DNA of 64,000 nt from Streptomyces kronopolitis (GTDB lineage: Bacteria; Actinomycetota; Actinomycetes; Streptomycetales; Streptomycetaceae), in NCBI RefSeq assembly GCF_014646275.1, contig NZ_BMND01000004.1, positions 25,040-89,039 on the forward strand, read 5' to 3'. A program made the position numbers and the translations under genes. Within the stretch, counting starts at the first letter, position 1. Every line of letters starts with the position of its first letter. Below, piece after piece: positions 26,131 to 33,950 of this stretch. Under the pieces are notes generated by a model that searched no databases, was not told the origin of the DNA, and saw only the letters and a list, made by a program, of their open reading frames with translations.

Positions 26131-26207
26131 CTACGGCGCCGGTGCGCGGATGGTTCACGGACCCGCCCGCCGCCCGTCCGTGAACCATCCGCGGGCGCGC
26201 CCCGTAG
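26131..26207. promoter_or_regulatory. Long inverted repeat between divergent eccC and its neighbour
   Basis: Perfect 18-bp arms CGCGGATGGTTCACGGAC (26145-26162) and its complement (26176-26193) flank a 13-base C/G spacer. Outer arms CTACGG (26131-26136) and CCGTAG (26202-26207) extend the cruciform imperfectly. It lies 75 bp upstream of the eccC GTG and 100 bp upstream of the divergent ATG. It could be an operator for a dimeric regulator of both genes or a hairpin in the eccC leader. Confidence 0.8.
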
Positions 26208-26307
26208 TGGCCTTCGGGTACCTGGCACCGCGACGTTGCCGCGGTGCCGCCCCCGCTTCCGACCGTCCCGGCTCCGCCGCCGGGACGCCCCGACAAGGAG
26301 TCCGAAG

Positions 26308-27249
26308 ATGATCTGGTACGTCCTGGCCGTGGTGCTGGGGCTGGCGCTGATCGGGGCGGTGGCCGCGCTGATCGTCACCGAGCGGCGGCCCCGCCCGCCG
26401 AAGCCCGCCACCGCCTCGGCCGCCGTCGTGGGGCGGGAAGCGCTGGACGTGGTCAACGCGGGCCTGCGCCGGCTGACCGGCGAGTGCCTGCGCTCCGGCC
26501 GGTCGCTGCCCGACCTGTACGCCGTCGTCTACTCCGAGGCCCGCCTCGGACTGCTGCTGGCCGGCCCCGAGGAGTCCGCCCCCGCGCCCTGGACCGCCGA
26601 GGCGGACGGCGAACGCTGGACGATCTCGCCCGACAACCTGCACCGCCCCGGCCCGGAGGGCGAACCGGCCCTGCCGTACGCGCTGACGGTGACGGTGGGG
26701 CTGGACGGCGCCGACCGGGTGCTGGTCGACCTCTCCCGGGCGGCCGGACCGGTCTCGGTGAGCGGCCCGGACGAGGAGGTGCGCGGCCTGGCACGGGCCC
26801 TGGTCACCGAGGCGCTGGCCGGCCCGGTGGGCGCGCTCGCCGAGGTCACCCTGGTGGGCTCGCTGGCCGGCGACGGGTTCTTCGGCGGCGACGCGCCGCG
26901 CACCTCGCGGCTGCACACCGCGGCCAGCCTGGAGGAGGCGTTCGCCAGGGCCGCTTCGGCCGGCCGGGGGCAGCCGGAGCCCGGCTCGTCCGACGTCACC
27001 CAGATCTTCCGGCTGATCGAGGGCAGCAGCCGGATCGCCGTCGAGGGCGAGGCGCCCCACCTGTTCGTCGTGGACGCCTCACAACTCCCGCGCCGGGCCG
27101 GGGCGCTGGACGGAATGCGGCGCGGGGACGGGCTGCTGGTGCTCGGCGACGCGCCGGCGGGGTGGCCCTGGCGGGTCGGCGCGGACGGCTCGCTCGACAC
27201 CGGTCCGCTCGGCCTGGCGATCACCCGGCACGCGGGGCGTCTGACGTGA
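26308..27249 (+). CDS. Membrane-anchored protein divergent from eccC, unknown function
   Basis: 313 residues; ATG with AAGGAG eight bases upstream. One N-terminal transmembrane helix (WYVLAVVLGLALIGAVAALI) is followed by a basic turn (TERRPRPPK), predicting a cytoplasmic body. The body alternates helices and strands (REALDVVNAGLRRLTGECL; LPDLYAVVYSEARLGLLLAG; YALTVTVGLDGADRVLVDLS) with no catalytic motif I recognise. Divergent from eccC across a long inverted repeat, it may be an accessory of that motor. It ends 3 bp before the convergent sigma-factor gene. Confidence 0.65.
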   Translation: MIWYVLAVVLGLALIGAVAALIVTERRPRPPKPATASAAVVGREALDVVNAGLRRLTGECLRSGRSLPDLYAVVYSEARLGLLLAGPEESAPAPWTAEADGERWTISPDNLHRPGPEGEPALPYALTVTVGLDGADRVLVDLSRAAGPVSVSGPDEEVRGLARALVTEALAGPVGALAEVTLVGSLAGDGFFGGDAPRTSRLHTAASLEEAFARAASAGRGQPEPGSSDVTQIFRLIEGSSRIAVEGEAPHLFVVDASQLPRRAGALDGMRRGDGLLVLGDAPAGWPWRVGADGSLDTGPLGLAITRHAGRLT

Positions 27250-27252
27250 ACC

Positions 27253-27861
27253 TCATCCGGCGGCGCGGTCCTGGCCGCCGGCGTGCAGCCCTCGGCTGTG
27301 CAGCGCCGCCCGCAGGGCGCGGGCGGCGTAGTGGGTACGCGACTTGACCGTGCCCGGCGGCACACCGAGCACCCGGGCCGTCTGGTTGACGCTGCGCCCC
27401 AGGTAGTGCACGTGCAGCAGCACCTCGCGCTGCGGCGGCCGCAGGTCTCTCATCGCCTCGATGAGCACCTGGGAGGTGAGCAGGTGGTCCACGCCGTCGG
27501 ACACCGGAAGGTGGGCGAGTTCCGGGTCACCGGCCTCCGGCGGTCTGGCCTGCCGGGCGCGGTGGCCGTCGATGACGAGGTTGCGCAGCACGGTGAACAG
27601 CCACGGCCGCACCGAGTCCGCGGTCGGGTCGAGCTCTCCGGCGTGGTGCCAGGCGCGGATCGCGACTTCCTGGAGGGCGTCCTCGGCGCGGTGCCAGTCG
27701 CCCCCCAGCCGCCGCGCGGCGAACTGCAGCAGCGCGCTGCCGTGGCACTGGTAGAGGGATCTGAGGAACTCGTCGGGGCGGAGTTCCGCGGTGTGGGGGC
27801 GGGATATGCGGTCTTCGGTCGAAGCACTGGCCGACAAGGGGCCCTTTCCTCTCCGGATCAT
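27253..27861 (-). CDS. ECF-family RNA polymerase sigma factor
   Basis: 202 residues from ATG 27861 (weak ribosome site); an in-frame TTG at 27837 behind GGAAAGGGG is an alternative. Region 2: FAARRLGGDWHRAEDALQEV and RPWLFTVLRNLVIDGHRAR. Region 4: LRPPQREVLLHVHYLGRSVN with helix-turn-helix QTARVLGVPPGTVKSRTHYA. It should direct RNA polymerase to a small extracytoplasmic-stress regulon. No anti-sigma factor is adjacent, which is unusual. The upstream co-directional gene, 116 bp away, encodes a membrane-anchored LamG protein that may be a target. Confidence 0.88.
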   Translation of the reverse strand: MIRRGKGPLSASASTEDRISRPHTAELRPDEFLRSLYQCHGSALLQFAARRLGGDWHRAEDALQEVAIRAWHHAGELDPTADSVRPWLFTVLRNLVIDGHRARQARPPEAGDPELAHLPVSDGVDHLLTSQVLIEAMRDLRPPQREVLLHVHYLGRSVNQTARVLGVPPGTVKSRTHYAARALRAALHSRGLHAGGQDRAAG

Positions 27862-27977
27862 CTGTGGGGAAGACGGACGCCGCCGGCCGTGGGGGAGCCG
27901 GCGGACGCCGCCACGAGCGGTCGTGCGCTGTGTGCGGCGTGTCCGCCGGCGGCGGTGACCCCGCCCCGGTACCTCCG

Positions 27978-28757
27978 TCAGCCCGGTTCGCGGGAGGAGA
28001 GCGAACGCACCTGATCAGGCGTCAATTCCCGGTCGTAGACGTGCACATCGGCGACCTCGCCCTGCCAGCGGTCGGCCGCCTTCCCGTCGAACTTGGCGCG
28101 TCCGACCACCACGCTTCCGGTGGGCTTCACCGTGCCGGCGGCCTGCCTGCTGCCCGCGAGCCGACCGTCCACGTAGACCCGCATCCGGTGGTCCTTCTGC
28201 CGGTAGGTGCCGGTGAGGTGGTACCAGCGGCCGGCCTGCGGCTGCTCGGCCCCTTCCGCGACGGTACGGGCACCGGTGAAGCTGAACGCGAAGTTCTGGT
28301 CCTGGCCGGAGTACTGGAGGTAGAACGTGCTGCTCCGGTCGCCGTCCTGGGACAGGACCGTGTGGAAGCCGTTCAGGTCCTCGGGGGTGAGCCGCACCCG
28401 TGCGGCGACCGAGTAGTCCTTGCCGGCGGTGTCGAGCCGGGAGCCGGTGTCCGCGAATCCGCTGGTGCCGTCCAGCCGCAGGGCGCCGCCCTCGGGGCCG
28501 TCGGTCCACTGCGCGCCGCCGCTGACGACGGCGTCGTGCTCCCCCGCCTTCGCGGTGCCCGAGCGGTGCAGCGGCCACCACCCGATACCGCGCAGCGCCC
28601 CGGCGCCGGCGTCCGGGCCGGACGGGGCCGCCTTCCCCCCGGCCTCCTCCTTCGCGGACCCCCCGGCCCCCTGGCCGCGCACCAGTTGGGTGACGACGAA
28701 GGCCAGCGCGACGGTCAGTACGGCGATCGCGGTGATGAGCGACCATCTGCGCGTCAT
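27978..28757 (-). CDS. Membrane-anchored LamG / concanavalin A-like lectin protein
   Basis: 259 residues; ATG 28757 follows GGGGAG by four bases, preferred over an upstream ATG at 28781 without a ribosome site. An N-terminal signal-anchor (WSLITAIAVLTVALAFVVT) leads to a Gly/Ala-rich linker, then a LamG-like jelly roll from about residue 70: GWWPLHRSG, LRLDGTSGFADTGS, YSVAARVRL, FYLQYSGQDQNFAFSF, QAGRWYHLTGTYRQKDHRMR, ADVHVYDRELTPDQVRSL. It is extracytoplasmic and probably binds a carbohydrate or cell-surface ligand. No catalytic domain is attached. Confidence 0.82.
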   Translation of the reverse strand: MTRRWSLITAIAVLTVALAFVVTQLVRGQGAGGSAKEEAGGKAAPSGPDAGAGALRGIGWWPLHRSGTAKAGEHDAVVSGGAQWTDGPEGGALRLDGTSGFADTGSRLDTAGKDYSVAARVRLTPEDLNGFHTVLSQDGDRSSTFYLQYSGQDQNFAFSFTGARTVAEGAEQPQAGRWYHLTGTYRQKDHRMRVYVDGRLAGSRQAAGTVKPTGSVVVGRAKFDGKAADRWQGEVADVHVYDRELTPDQVRSLSSREPG

Positions 28758-28973
28758 GAATCTCCCCGGGACGTGCGGCATACAGGTGACACGGGTGACC
28801 ACGTAACCGTTCCGGAAGTGGTTCAACGTGCACCCGAAGTCTGACAGGCCGTCGACTCGCCAAATGTGCGCCCCTGAATGTGCTGACCTGCACGGGAACA
28901 TGCGCCCACACCACGAAATGAGCGATTCCACATGCTTCGTTGGGCCGCCCGGGACGACGGCCGACGGCTGCCG

Positions 28974-29723
28974 TCAGGCCAAATCCAACAACTGCTCGTA
29001 GAACCCCCCGAACCCGCCGGCCCGATCTGCCCCGTCGACTCCTTCAGCTCCTTCGGTTCCCTTCCGCTCGTGCACCAGGTGGACCTCCAGGATCCAGTGG
29101 CAGCGCCGGCCCGCCCGGTCGGTGCGGCGCATCGGGTGGACGTTGTCCGACACGACGTACGAGTCCGTCTTGGCGCCGTCGATCGTCTCGTGCGGGAACT
29201 CCCCGACGAGATGCCCCGCGTGCCAGCCGCCCAGGGCCCAGCCGGCCTCCGCCGCCAGCCGGGCCACCTCGGCGTACAGCCGCGCCCCCGTGATGTCCGG
29301 ATCGGCCTCGAACGCCCGCCGGCCCGCCGCGAAGATCGCCGCCAGGTCCTCCCGCAGCCGGTGCTTGACCGGGTCGTCACCGAGGACGAAGGTGCGCCCG
29401 AAGTCCGCCTCGTACTCCTCGAAGATCGGCCCGAAGTCGGCGAACGCGATGTCGTCCGCCCCGATCACCCGGTCCGGCGGATTCTCCCGATAGGGGAACA
29501 GCGTGTTCGGCCCCGAGCGGACGATCCGCTTATGCCAGTGCTTCGTCGTGCCGAACATCTCGTTCGCCAGATCCCGGATCCGGTCACTGACCTCCCGCTC
29601 ACCGGCCCCGGGCACCACCAGCCCCCGGCGCTCGACCTCCTCGAACAGCGCCGCCGCCTTCCCCTGCGCCGCCACCAGCCCCCGCACACGCATTTCCTCA
29701 TCCACACCATCAGACACACCCAC
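28974..29723 (-). CDS. M24-family metallopeptidase (Xaa-Pro aminopeptidase-like)
   Basis: 249 residues with the pita-bread fold core. Metal ligands are readable in order: Asp in IAFADFGP, Asp in YEADFGRTFVLG, His in HAGHLVGEFPHE, Glu in WILEVHLVHE and a last Glu in GGFYEQLL. It is shorter than canonical creatinase/prolidase enzymes because the N-terminal domain is missing; members like this are usually annotated as M24 peptidases without defined substrate. Cytosolic, single gene. Confidence 0.82.
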   Translation of the reverse strand: MGVSDGVDEEMRVRGLVAAQGKAAALFEEVERRGLVVPGAGEREVSDRIRDLANEMFGTTKHWHKRIVRSGPNTLFPYRENPPDRVIGADDIAFADFGPIFEEYEADFGRTFVLGDDPVKHRLREDLAAIFAAGRRAFEADPDITGARLYAEVARLAAEAGWALGGWHAGHLVGEFPHETIDGAKTDSYVVSDNVHPMRRTDRAGRRCHWILEVHLVHERKGTEGAEGVDGADRAGGFGGFYEQLLDLA

Positions 29724-29935
29724 GCCGCTCCTCCTCTTCCCTCACAGTCCCGCCCCCCACAACAACAGCCCCCTCCACACCCCCTACCACCGCAACTGCC
29801 CGAACCACCCATCCCACACGCTGGCATCGACCCGGTCACGCAGGCGCGTCCACGAACCGGTCGCGCATGCCGCCGTCGCTGAAGCTCGCCAACGCAACTC
29901 CGACCGAGCGTGCCCGCCGGGTCTCCACAACTCCC

Positions 29936-29964
29936 TTGACGCCTAACGGGCCGAGAGCTTTAGT
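29936..29964 (+). promoter_or_regulatory. Candidate promoter of the small secreted-protein gene
   Basis: TTGACG (29936-29941) and TTTAGT (29959-29964) are 17 bases apart, resembling a vegetative HrdB-type promoter. It would give a leader of about 50 bases before ATG 30024. The 29724-29935 stretch otherwise holds nothing recognisable. Confidence 0.45.
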
Positions 29965-30023
29965 GATCGCGACTGTCTTCAAACGATCAATATCTAGTGA
30001 TCCGCGATCTCTTGGGGGAATCG

Positions 30024-30452
30024 ATGCGCACTCTCACCTCGGCCGGAGCTGCCCTCGCCGCCGTCGGCCTCAGCCTCGGTCTGTGTTCGGCACCGGCGTC
30101 CGCGGCGCCCACCGCTCCCGCCGCGTCCGGCGCTTCTCAGCACTCCGCCTCGGCCCCGGTGGCGGCCAAGGCCCCGCCGAAGTCGGGGAAGGACAGCGTC
30201 AAGTGCAGCGGCTCCAGCGGGCGGGTCAACTTCTCCTGGAAGAGCGGCTGGTCGAGCACCACGGTCTACTACAACAACCACTGCCTCGGGGGCACCCGCA
30301 CCACCGCTGCCTTCAAGTTCTACAACGACGGATCCACGCCGTTCTACAAGTGCGTCACCTTCCAGGGCGACTCCCAGGGCAAGTACAAGTTCGCGCGCAT
30401 CAACGAAATCATGGACGTCAACACGGACACCAAGAAGTGCAAGAACAACTGA
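30024..30452 (+). CDS. Small secreted cysteine-containing protein, unknown function
   Basis: 142 residues; ATG 30024 follows GGGGG by about five bases. A signal peptide is clear (MRTLTSAGAALAAVGLSLGL, cleavage near ASA-AP). The linker is Ala/Ser/Pro-rich. The mature domain is basic and aromatic with four cysteines (KCSGSS, NNHCLGG, YKCVTF, KKCKNN), probably two disulfides, and ends in a lysine-rich tail. Composition suggests a small extracellular protein, perhaps wall-binding or antimicrobial. It stands alone, with less GC-biased sequence than its neighbours. Confidence 0.7.
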   Translation: MRTLTSAGAALAAVGLSLGLCSAPASAAPTAPAASGASQHSASAPVAAKAPPKSGKDSVKCSGSSGRVNFSWKSGWSSTTVYYNNHCLGGTRTTAAFKFYNDGSTPFYKCVTFQGDSQGKYKFARINEIMDVNTDTKKCKNN

Positions 30453-30600
30453 TGCCCTGAGTCAGCCCATGGGGTAGAGCCGTAGCCCCGACTGCTGCGG
30501 CGAGGAACGCATGCCCCTAGGGGAACGTGTACGGGGCGACGCGGGTGGTTTGCACATCGTCCTGTGACCGGCTTGTCCCGGCACAGGACGCGACGTGCGG

Positions 30601-30975
30601 TCAGGCCCGGCAGATGATCGCACCGTGCAGGCCGCTGAGCCAGCCGACCGGGTCGGAGGCCCAGGTGCGCCAGGCGGCGGAAATGCTGCGCAGGTCGTCC
30701 TCGGTGGCGAGGCGTCGCGGCTGAGCCGGTCGGCGATGGCCGAATCCAGGATGCGGTCGGCCCACATGCCGCACCAGTGGACGCGGTCCCCGTCGAAGGT
30801 GTCGTCGGCGAACTCCAGCGCGTGCATGTCCACGGTGTCGAACTCGGCGTCTTCCAGCCCGCGTTCGGCGCGACGGCACACGCCACCGCCTCCACCACGT
30901 CCGCCGCCGCGTCGATGGCTGTCACCCGGCCGGGGACCAGCTCGCCCAGATCGGCGGCCATGTACCCGGACCTCA
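30601..30975 (-). pseudogene. Decayed class I SAM-dependent methyltransferase
   Basis: Homology to UbiE-like methyltransferases is split over three frames. The first piece is AADLGELVPGRVTAIDAAAD (frame near 30960-30890). The next frame carries EFDTVDMHALEFADDTFD joined directly to WCGMWADRILDSAIADRLS. The last frame has EDDLRSISAAWRTWASDPVG to the stop at 30601. At least two frameshifts are present. The join omits roughly a hundred residues found in intact relatives, and the SAM motif I glycines at the N-terminus are missing. Confidence 0.75.
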
Positions 30976-31240
30976 CGGAGCCCTGCGCCGTGCACCAGCG
31001 GCGAGCCTGTGGAAGAGGTGCCGAAGAGGGAGTAGAAGCCGCTCGCCGGAAGACACTCAGCCTGGCGGCTCACGGGGCGACTCCGTGCAGCGCCGGGCCG
31101 GACCGGTGCTGGCCGTGGGACCTGACAAGGCCACCCATCAGGGGCGGCAGGCCGGTGGCTCATGGGCACCCCGTGGAACCACTATTCCCTGTTGGAGCAT
31201 CTCTTCCAGGGCGAGTTGAACAGCAGGGGGGTGTTTCGCG

Positions 31241-33058
31241 TTGGGTGTAGTGCTGCCTGAGTGGGCGGACGAGGTTCTCGACATCATCGGAGTCTCATGG
31301 CCGAACGTCGACGAGGACGACTACCGGGACATGGCTGATGCCATGCGCGAGTTCGCCGATGACATCGATGGTGGCGCCAAGGAGGCACACACTGCCATCC
31401 AGGGCTTGGTTGAGTCGGCAGGCGGCTCACTGGCCGCGGAAGCTCTGAACCGCCATTGGGGAAAGATCAACGGTACCCACCTGAGGAACTTGGGTGAGTG
31501 TGGTCGGCTCACGGCCACGGCGCTGGACGGCGTCGCCATCCTGATCGAAGGCGCCAAGATCGGCGCGATCGTTCAACTCGGCATTCTTGCCGCAGAGGTG
31601 ATAGCCGCGCAGGCCGCCGCCCCCTTCACACTCGGCCTTTCCGAGCTGGGGGCTCTGGCGGGCACCCAGGTCACCCGCCTCTCAGTTCGCCGAATATTCA
31701 AGGAGGTGTGCCAGCAGGTCGCCGAGCAAGTCGTCAGCATGGCGCTCACCCCCGTCGACGAAGCGCTCGGTGCGATGGTCGGTGACCTGGTCGTTCAGCT
31801 CGGCGCCAACGCCTTGGGAGCACAGGACGGCATCGACCTCGGACACGCTGCCCAAGCCGGCAAGGACGGCTTCAAGCAGGGCGCTCATGACGCCAAGGAC
31901 TCCGCCAAGTCGGTGGCCGACAATCCGATGCAACTCCTGAGCGCAGGCCCAAGCGGCGCACCGTCAGGAAGCGAGGGCGGAACCCGCGGCGGATTCAGCT
32001 TCGACCCCGATGAACACGACCGGGCCGTGACCGGCCTGCAGAGTGCGGGAGGTACGTTCCGCAACAAGGCCGGCGGCAAGATCGGCCGGGCCCGCACCCA
32101 CCATGGCCGCACCCGGGGCAAGGACGCCATCGCTGATGCGGCGAACGCCATGTTGGACAAAGTCATCGACGGCATCGAGGAGGGCGTCAAAAAGACCGCC
32201 AAACACCTCGATGACAACATGACTCGCGGCGTCAAGCAGATGGCAAAGAACCACAAGGAGAATGACGACAAGCTCGCCTCACATTTCTCCGGCCTGGGCA
32301 AGGGTGACCGGACCGACCCGAAAGCCCCCCACACAGGTGGCGGCGGCGGAGGGAAGGGGCCCGGCGGCGGTAAGACCGGCGCGGACGACGGATCCGGGCG
32401 TAACCCTTGGTGGCATGGCCACAGCGCGCACGAGATGCGGCATCATCGCAGAGATCCGATCGATGTATCCCACGAGAACCCGCAAACCCAACTTGAGCAT
32501 TTGGAAAACGAGTCGCGGCAACTCGCCGACGACGCTCGGGACACGAAAAATACCAGAGACACTCCCGGCAAGGATTACCGTAAAGATGGATGTGCGGGGA
32601 GCCTCTTGCATAATGGAACGATCACTGCACATACGAGCTCAATCAAGAGAAAGCCAGTCATTAGACCGCAGGACAAGATACGGATGGATGCGGGGGAGAT
32701 GAAGCGCCCCGAACCACAGATGTACCCGCGAGCGCACCCTGCTGTGCAGCAGGTGCTCGACAGGGTTGAACAGGAGATCAAGGCAGAGGGAAGACATCCA
32801 GGAACCGGGCATGGAAAATGTGCGGAAGTATCATTGATTTCCGACCGCCTACATCAGCTGGACCCTGATGGCACCAGCATACGCACGCCTGAGGACGCCC
32901 GCAGAGCACTCCATGGCAGCAGCGTTCACACTAGGCAGATTGGACAACAGATAAGCAAGGAGACGGGGAAAATTGAATACGATCACGGGGACTATAAGCC
33001 TCCCTGCCGTTCCTGCGCCGCAATGCTTCCCAGACTGGGCGTCCGAGCCCATAAGTAA
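31241..33058 (+). CDS. Polymorphic toxin: WXG100-like N-terminus with YwqJ-type deaminase tip
   Basis: 605 residues; TTG start nine bases after AGGGGGG. The first ~90 residues are helical (DYRDMADAMREFADDIDGG; ALNRHWGKINGTHL), a WXG100/LXG-type region suggesting type VII export. A hydrophobic Ala-rich helix zone (~95-215) and a long Gly/Lys/His-rich linker follow. The C-terminal ~85 residues carry the YwqJ-family signature: C527-A-E529 in GHGKCAEVSLISDRL and the zinc CxxC at 589-592 in YKPPCRSCAAML. Deaminase toxins alter bases in target cells. The sequence after about 32440 is visibly less GC-rich, as expected for an exchanged tip. A SUKH-3 immunity gene follows by 27 bp. Confidence 0.85.
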   Translation: MGVVLPEWADEVLDIIGVSWPNVDEDDYRDMADAMREFADDIDGGAKEAHTAIQGLVESAGGSLAAEALNRHWGKINGTHLRNLGECGRLTATALDGVAILIEGAKIGAIVQLGILAAEVIAAQAAAPFTLGLSELGALAGTQVTRLSVRRIFKEVCQQVAEQVVSMALTPVDEALGAMVGDLVVQLGANALGAQDGIDLGHAAQAGKDGFKQGAHDAKDSAKSVADNPMQLLSAGPSGAPSGSEGGTRGGFSFDPDEHDRAVTGLQSAGGTFRNKAGGKIGRARTHHGRTRGKDAIADAANAMLDKVIDGIEEGVKKTAKHLDDNMTRGVKQMAKNHKENDDKLASHFSGLGKGDRTDPKAPHTGGGGGGKGPGGGKTGADDGSGRNPWWHGHSAHEMRHHRRDPIDVSHENPQTQLEHLENESRQLADDARDTKNTRDTPGKDYRKDGCAGSLLHNGTITAHTSSIKRKPVIRPQDKIRMDAGEMKRPEPQMYPRAHPAVQQVLDRVEQEIKAEGRHPGTGHGKCAEVSLISDRLHQLDPDGTSIRTPEDARRALHGSSVHTRQIGQQISKETGKIEYDHGDYKPPCRSCAAMLPRLGVRAHK

Positions 33059-33085
33059 CCGAAACCTTCAAGGAAAGGAAGTCTT

Positions 33086-33562
33086 GTGCCACGCGAGGAA
33101 ACGCTCAAAGAGGTAGACAAACTTCTTGCCGAGGCAGGATGGCATCCGGAGCGCGACGAGGCGGATCGAGTAGCGGAATTGACGCAATTCGTGATCGCTG
33201 ACCTGGCTACTCACGACTGCGAAGTCTCCCTGTTCCCTGCAGCAGAAGCATTCTTGCGTTCGTACGGATTCCTCGATGTAAAATTCCCTTACGACCCGGG
33301 CCGCACGGAACACTTCAACACGTGCGCCCGGTTCTGCAGCAATGAAGCAGAAGAGATCACTGAGCTCTCCGAGGATCTGCAGCAGCCCGTTTTCCCTGTC
33401 GGCTGGGACAAGATCGAAGGGGGGCTAACCGTGATCGACCCGTTGGGTCGGATGTTCTGCATTCACCACACCGGGTTCTACTACATGGGAGTTGGAATCA
33501 GAGAAGCGATTGCTTGCCTGTACGTTGGGGGTCTACAGCCCGCGGAGGATTATTTTGTCTAG
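33086..33562 (+). CDS. SUKH-3-like immunity protein (first copy)
   Basis: 158 residues, GTG start with AAGGAAAGGA upstream. SUKH-3 features: LLAEAGWHPERDE at the start, LFPAAEAFLRSYGFLDVKF, then PVFPVGWDKIEGGLTVIDPL, GRMFCIHHTGFYYMG and EAIACLYVGGLQP. SUKH proteins bind and neutralise a wide range of nuclease and deaminase toxins in the producer's cytoplasm. Immediately behind the toxin tip, it is the likely antidote for that deaminase. Its last codons overlap the next gene by 8 bases. Confidence 0.85.
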   Translation: MPREETLKEVDKLLAEAGWHPERDEADRVAELTQFVIADLATHDCEVSLFPAAEAFLRSYGFLDVKFPYDPGRTEHFNTCARFCSNEAEEITELSEDLQQPVFPVGWDKIEGGLTVIDPLGRMFCIHHTGFYYMGVGIREAIACLYVGGLQPAEDYFV

Positions 33563-33944
33563 CATTGTCCCTGGCACTGCCTCTTCGCTGCTCATTCACG
33601 GCAAGATCTTCAGTCATACCAACTTGGTCGGCGATGGTGATCCGAATCTCCATCCGGCCGTACTCGAGTTCTTCGACCGGCTCCCGATCGAGGAACGCGA
33701 GCCATTTATCGGATACTGCGCCGAGTCTGCACTCGTCTCCGACCAGCTCTGGGCACTGGAATCCGAACAGGAAGGGCAGCACCAGGTTTCCCTCGAAGAA
33801 GCCGCCGCACACTTTGCCGGGGCAGCCATGGTTTCAAAGAAGATCCGTGATCATGGAGATCCCGACCATGGACAGCCCACCGAGCCGTGTGGCGCCTGCC
33901 GCGCCCTTCTCGGCCAGCTGAACATCCGATTCATCGGGCCGTGA
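33555..33944 (+). CDS. Orphan YwqJ-type deaminase toxin cassette
   Basis: 129 residues from TTG 33555, seven bases after GGAGG, overlapping the SUKH-3 stop codon. An in-frame ATG at 33492 lies deep inside the SUKH-3 gene and is less likely. It is a tip without trafficking domains: C55-A-E57 in GYCAESALVSDQLWALE and CxxC at 112-115 in PTEPCGACRALLG, the same active-site plan as the full toxin upstream but clearly diverged. Such cassettes are displaced toxin tips that can recombine onto the full-length gene. The ribosome site suggests it may still be translated alone. Confidence 0.78.
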   Translation: MSSIVPGTASSLLIHGKIFSHTNLVGDGDPNLHPAVLEFFDRLPIEEREPFIGYCAESALVSDQLWALESEQEGQHQVSLEEAAAHFAGAAMVSKKIRDHGDPDHGQPTEPCGACRALLGQLNIRFIGP

Positions 33945-33950
33945 AGCCGG

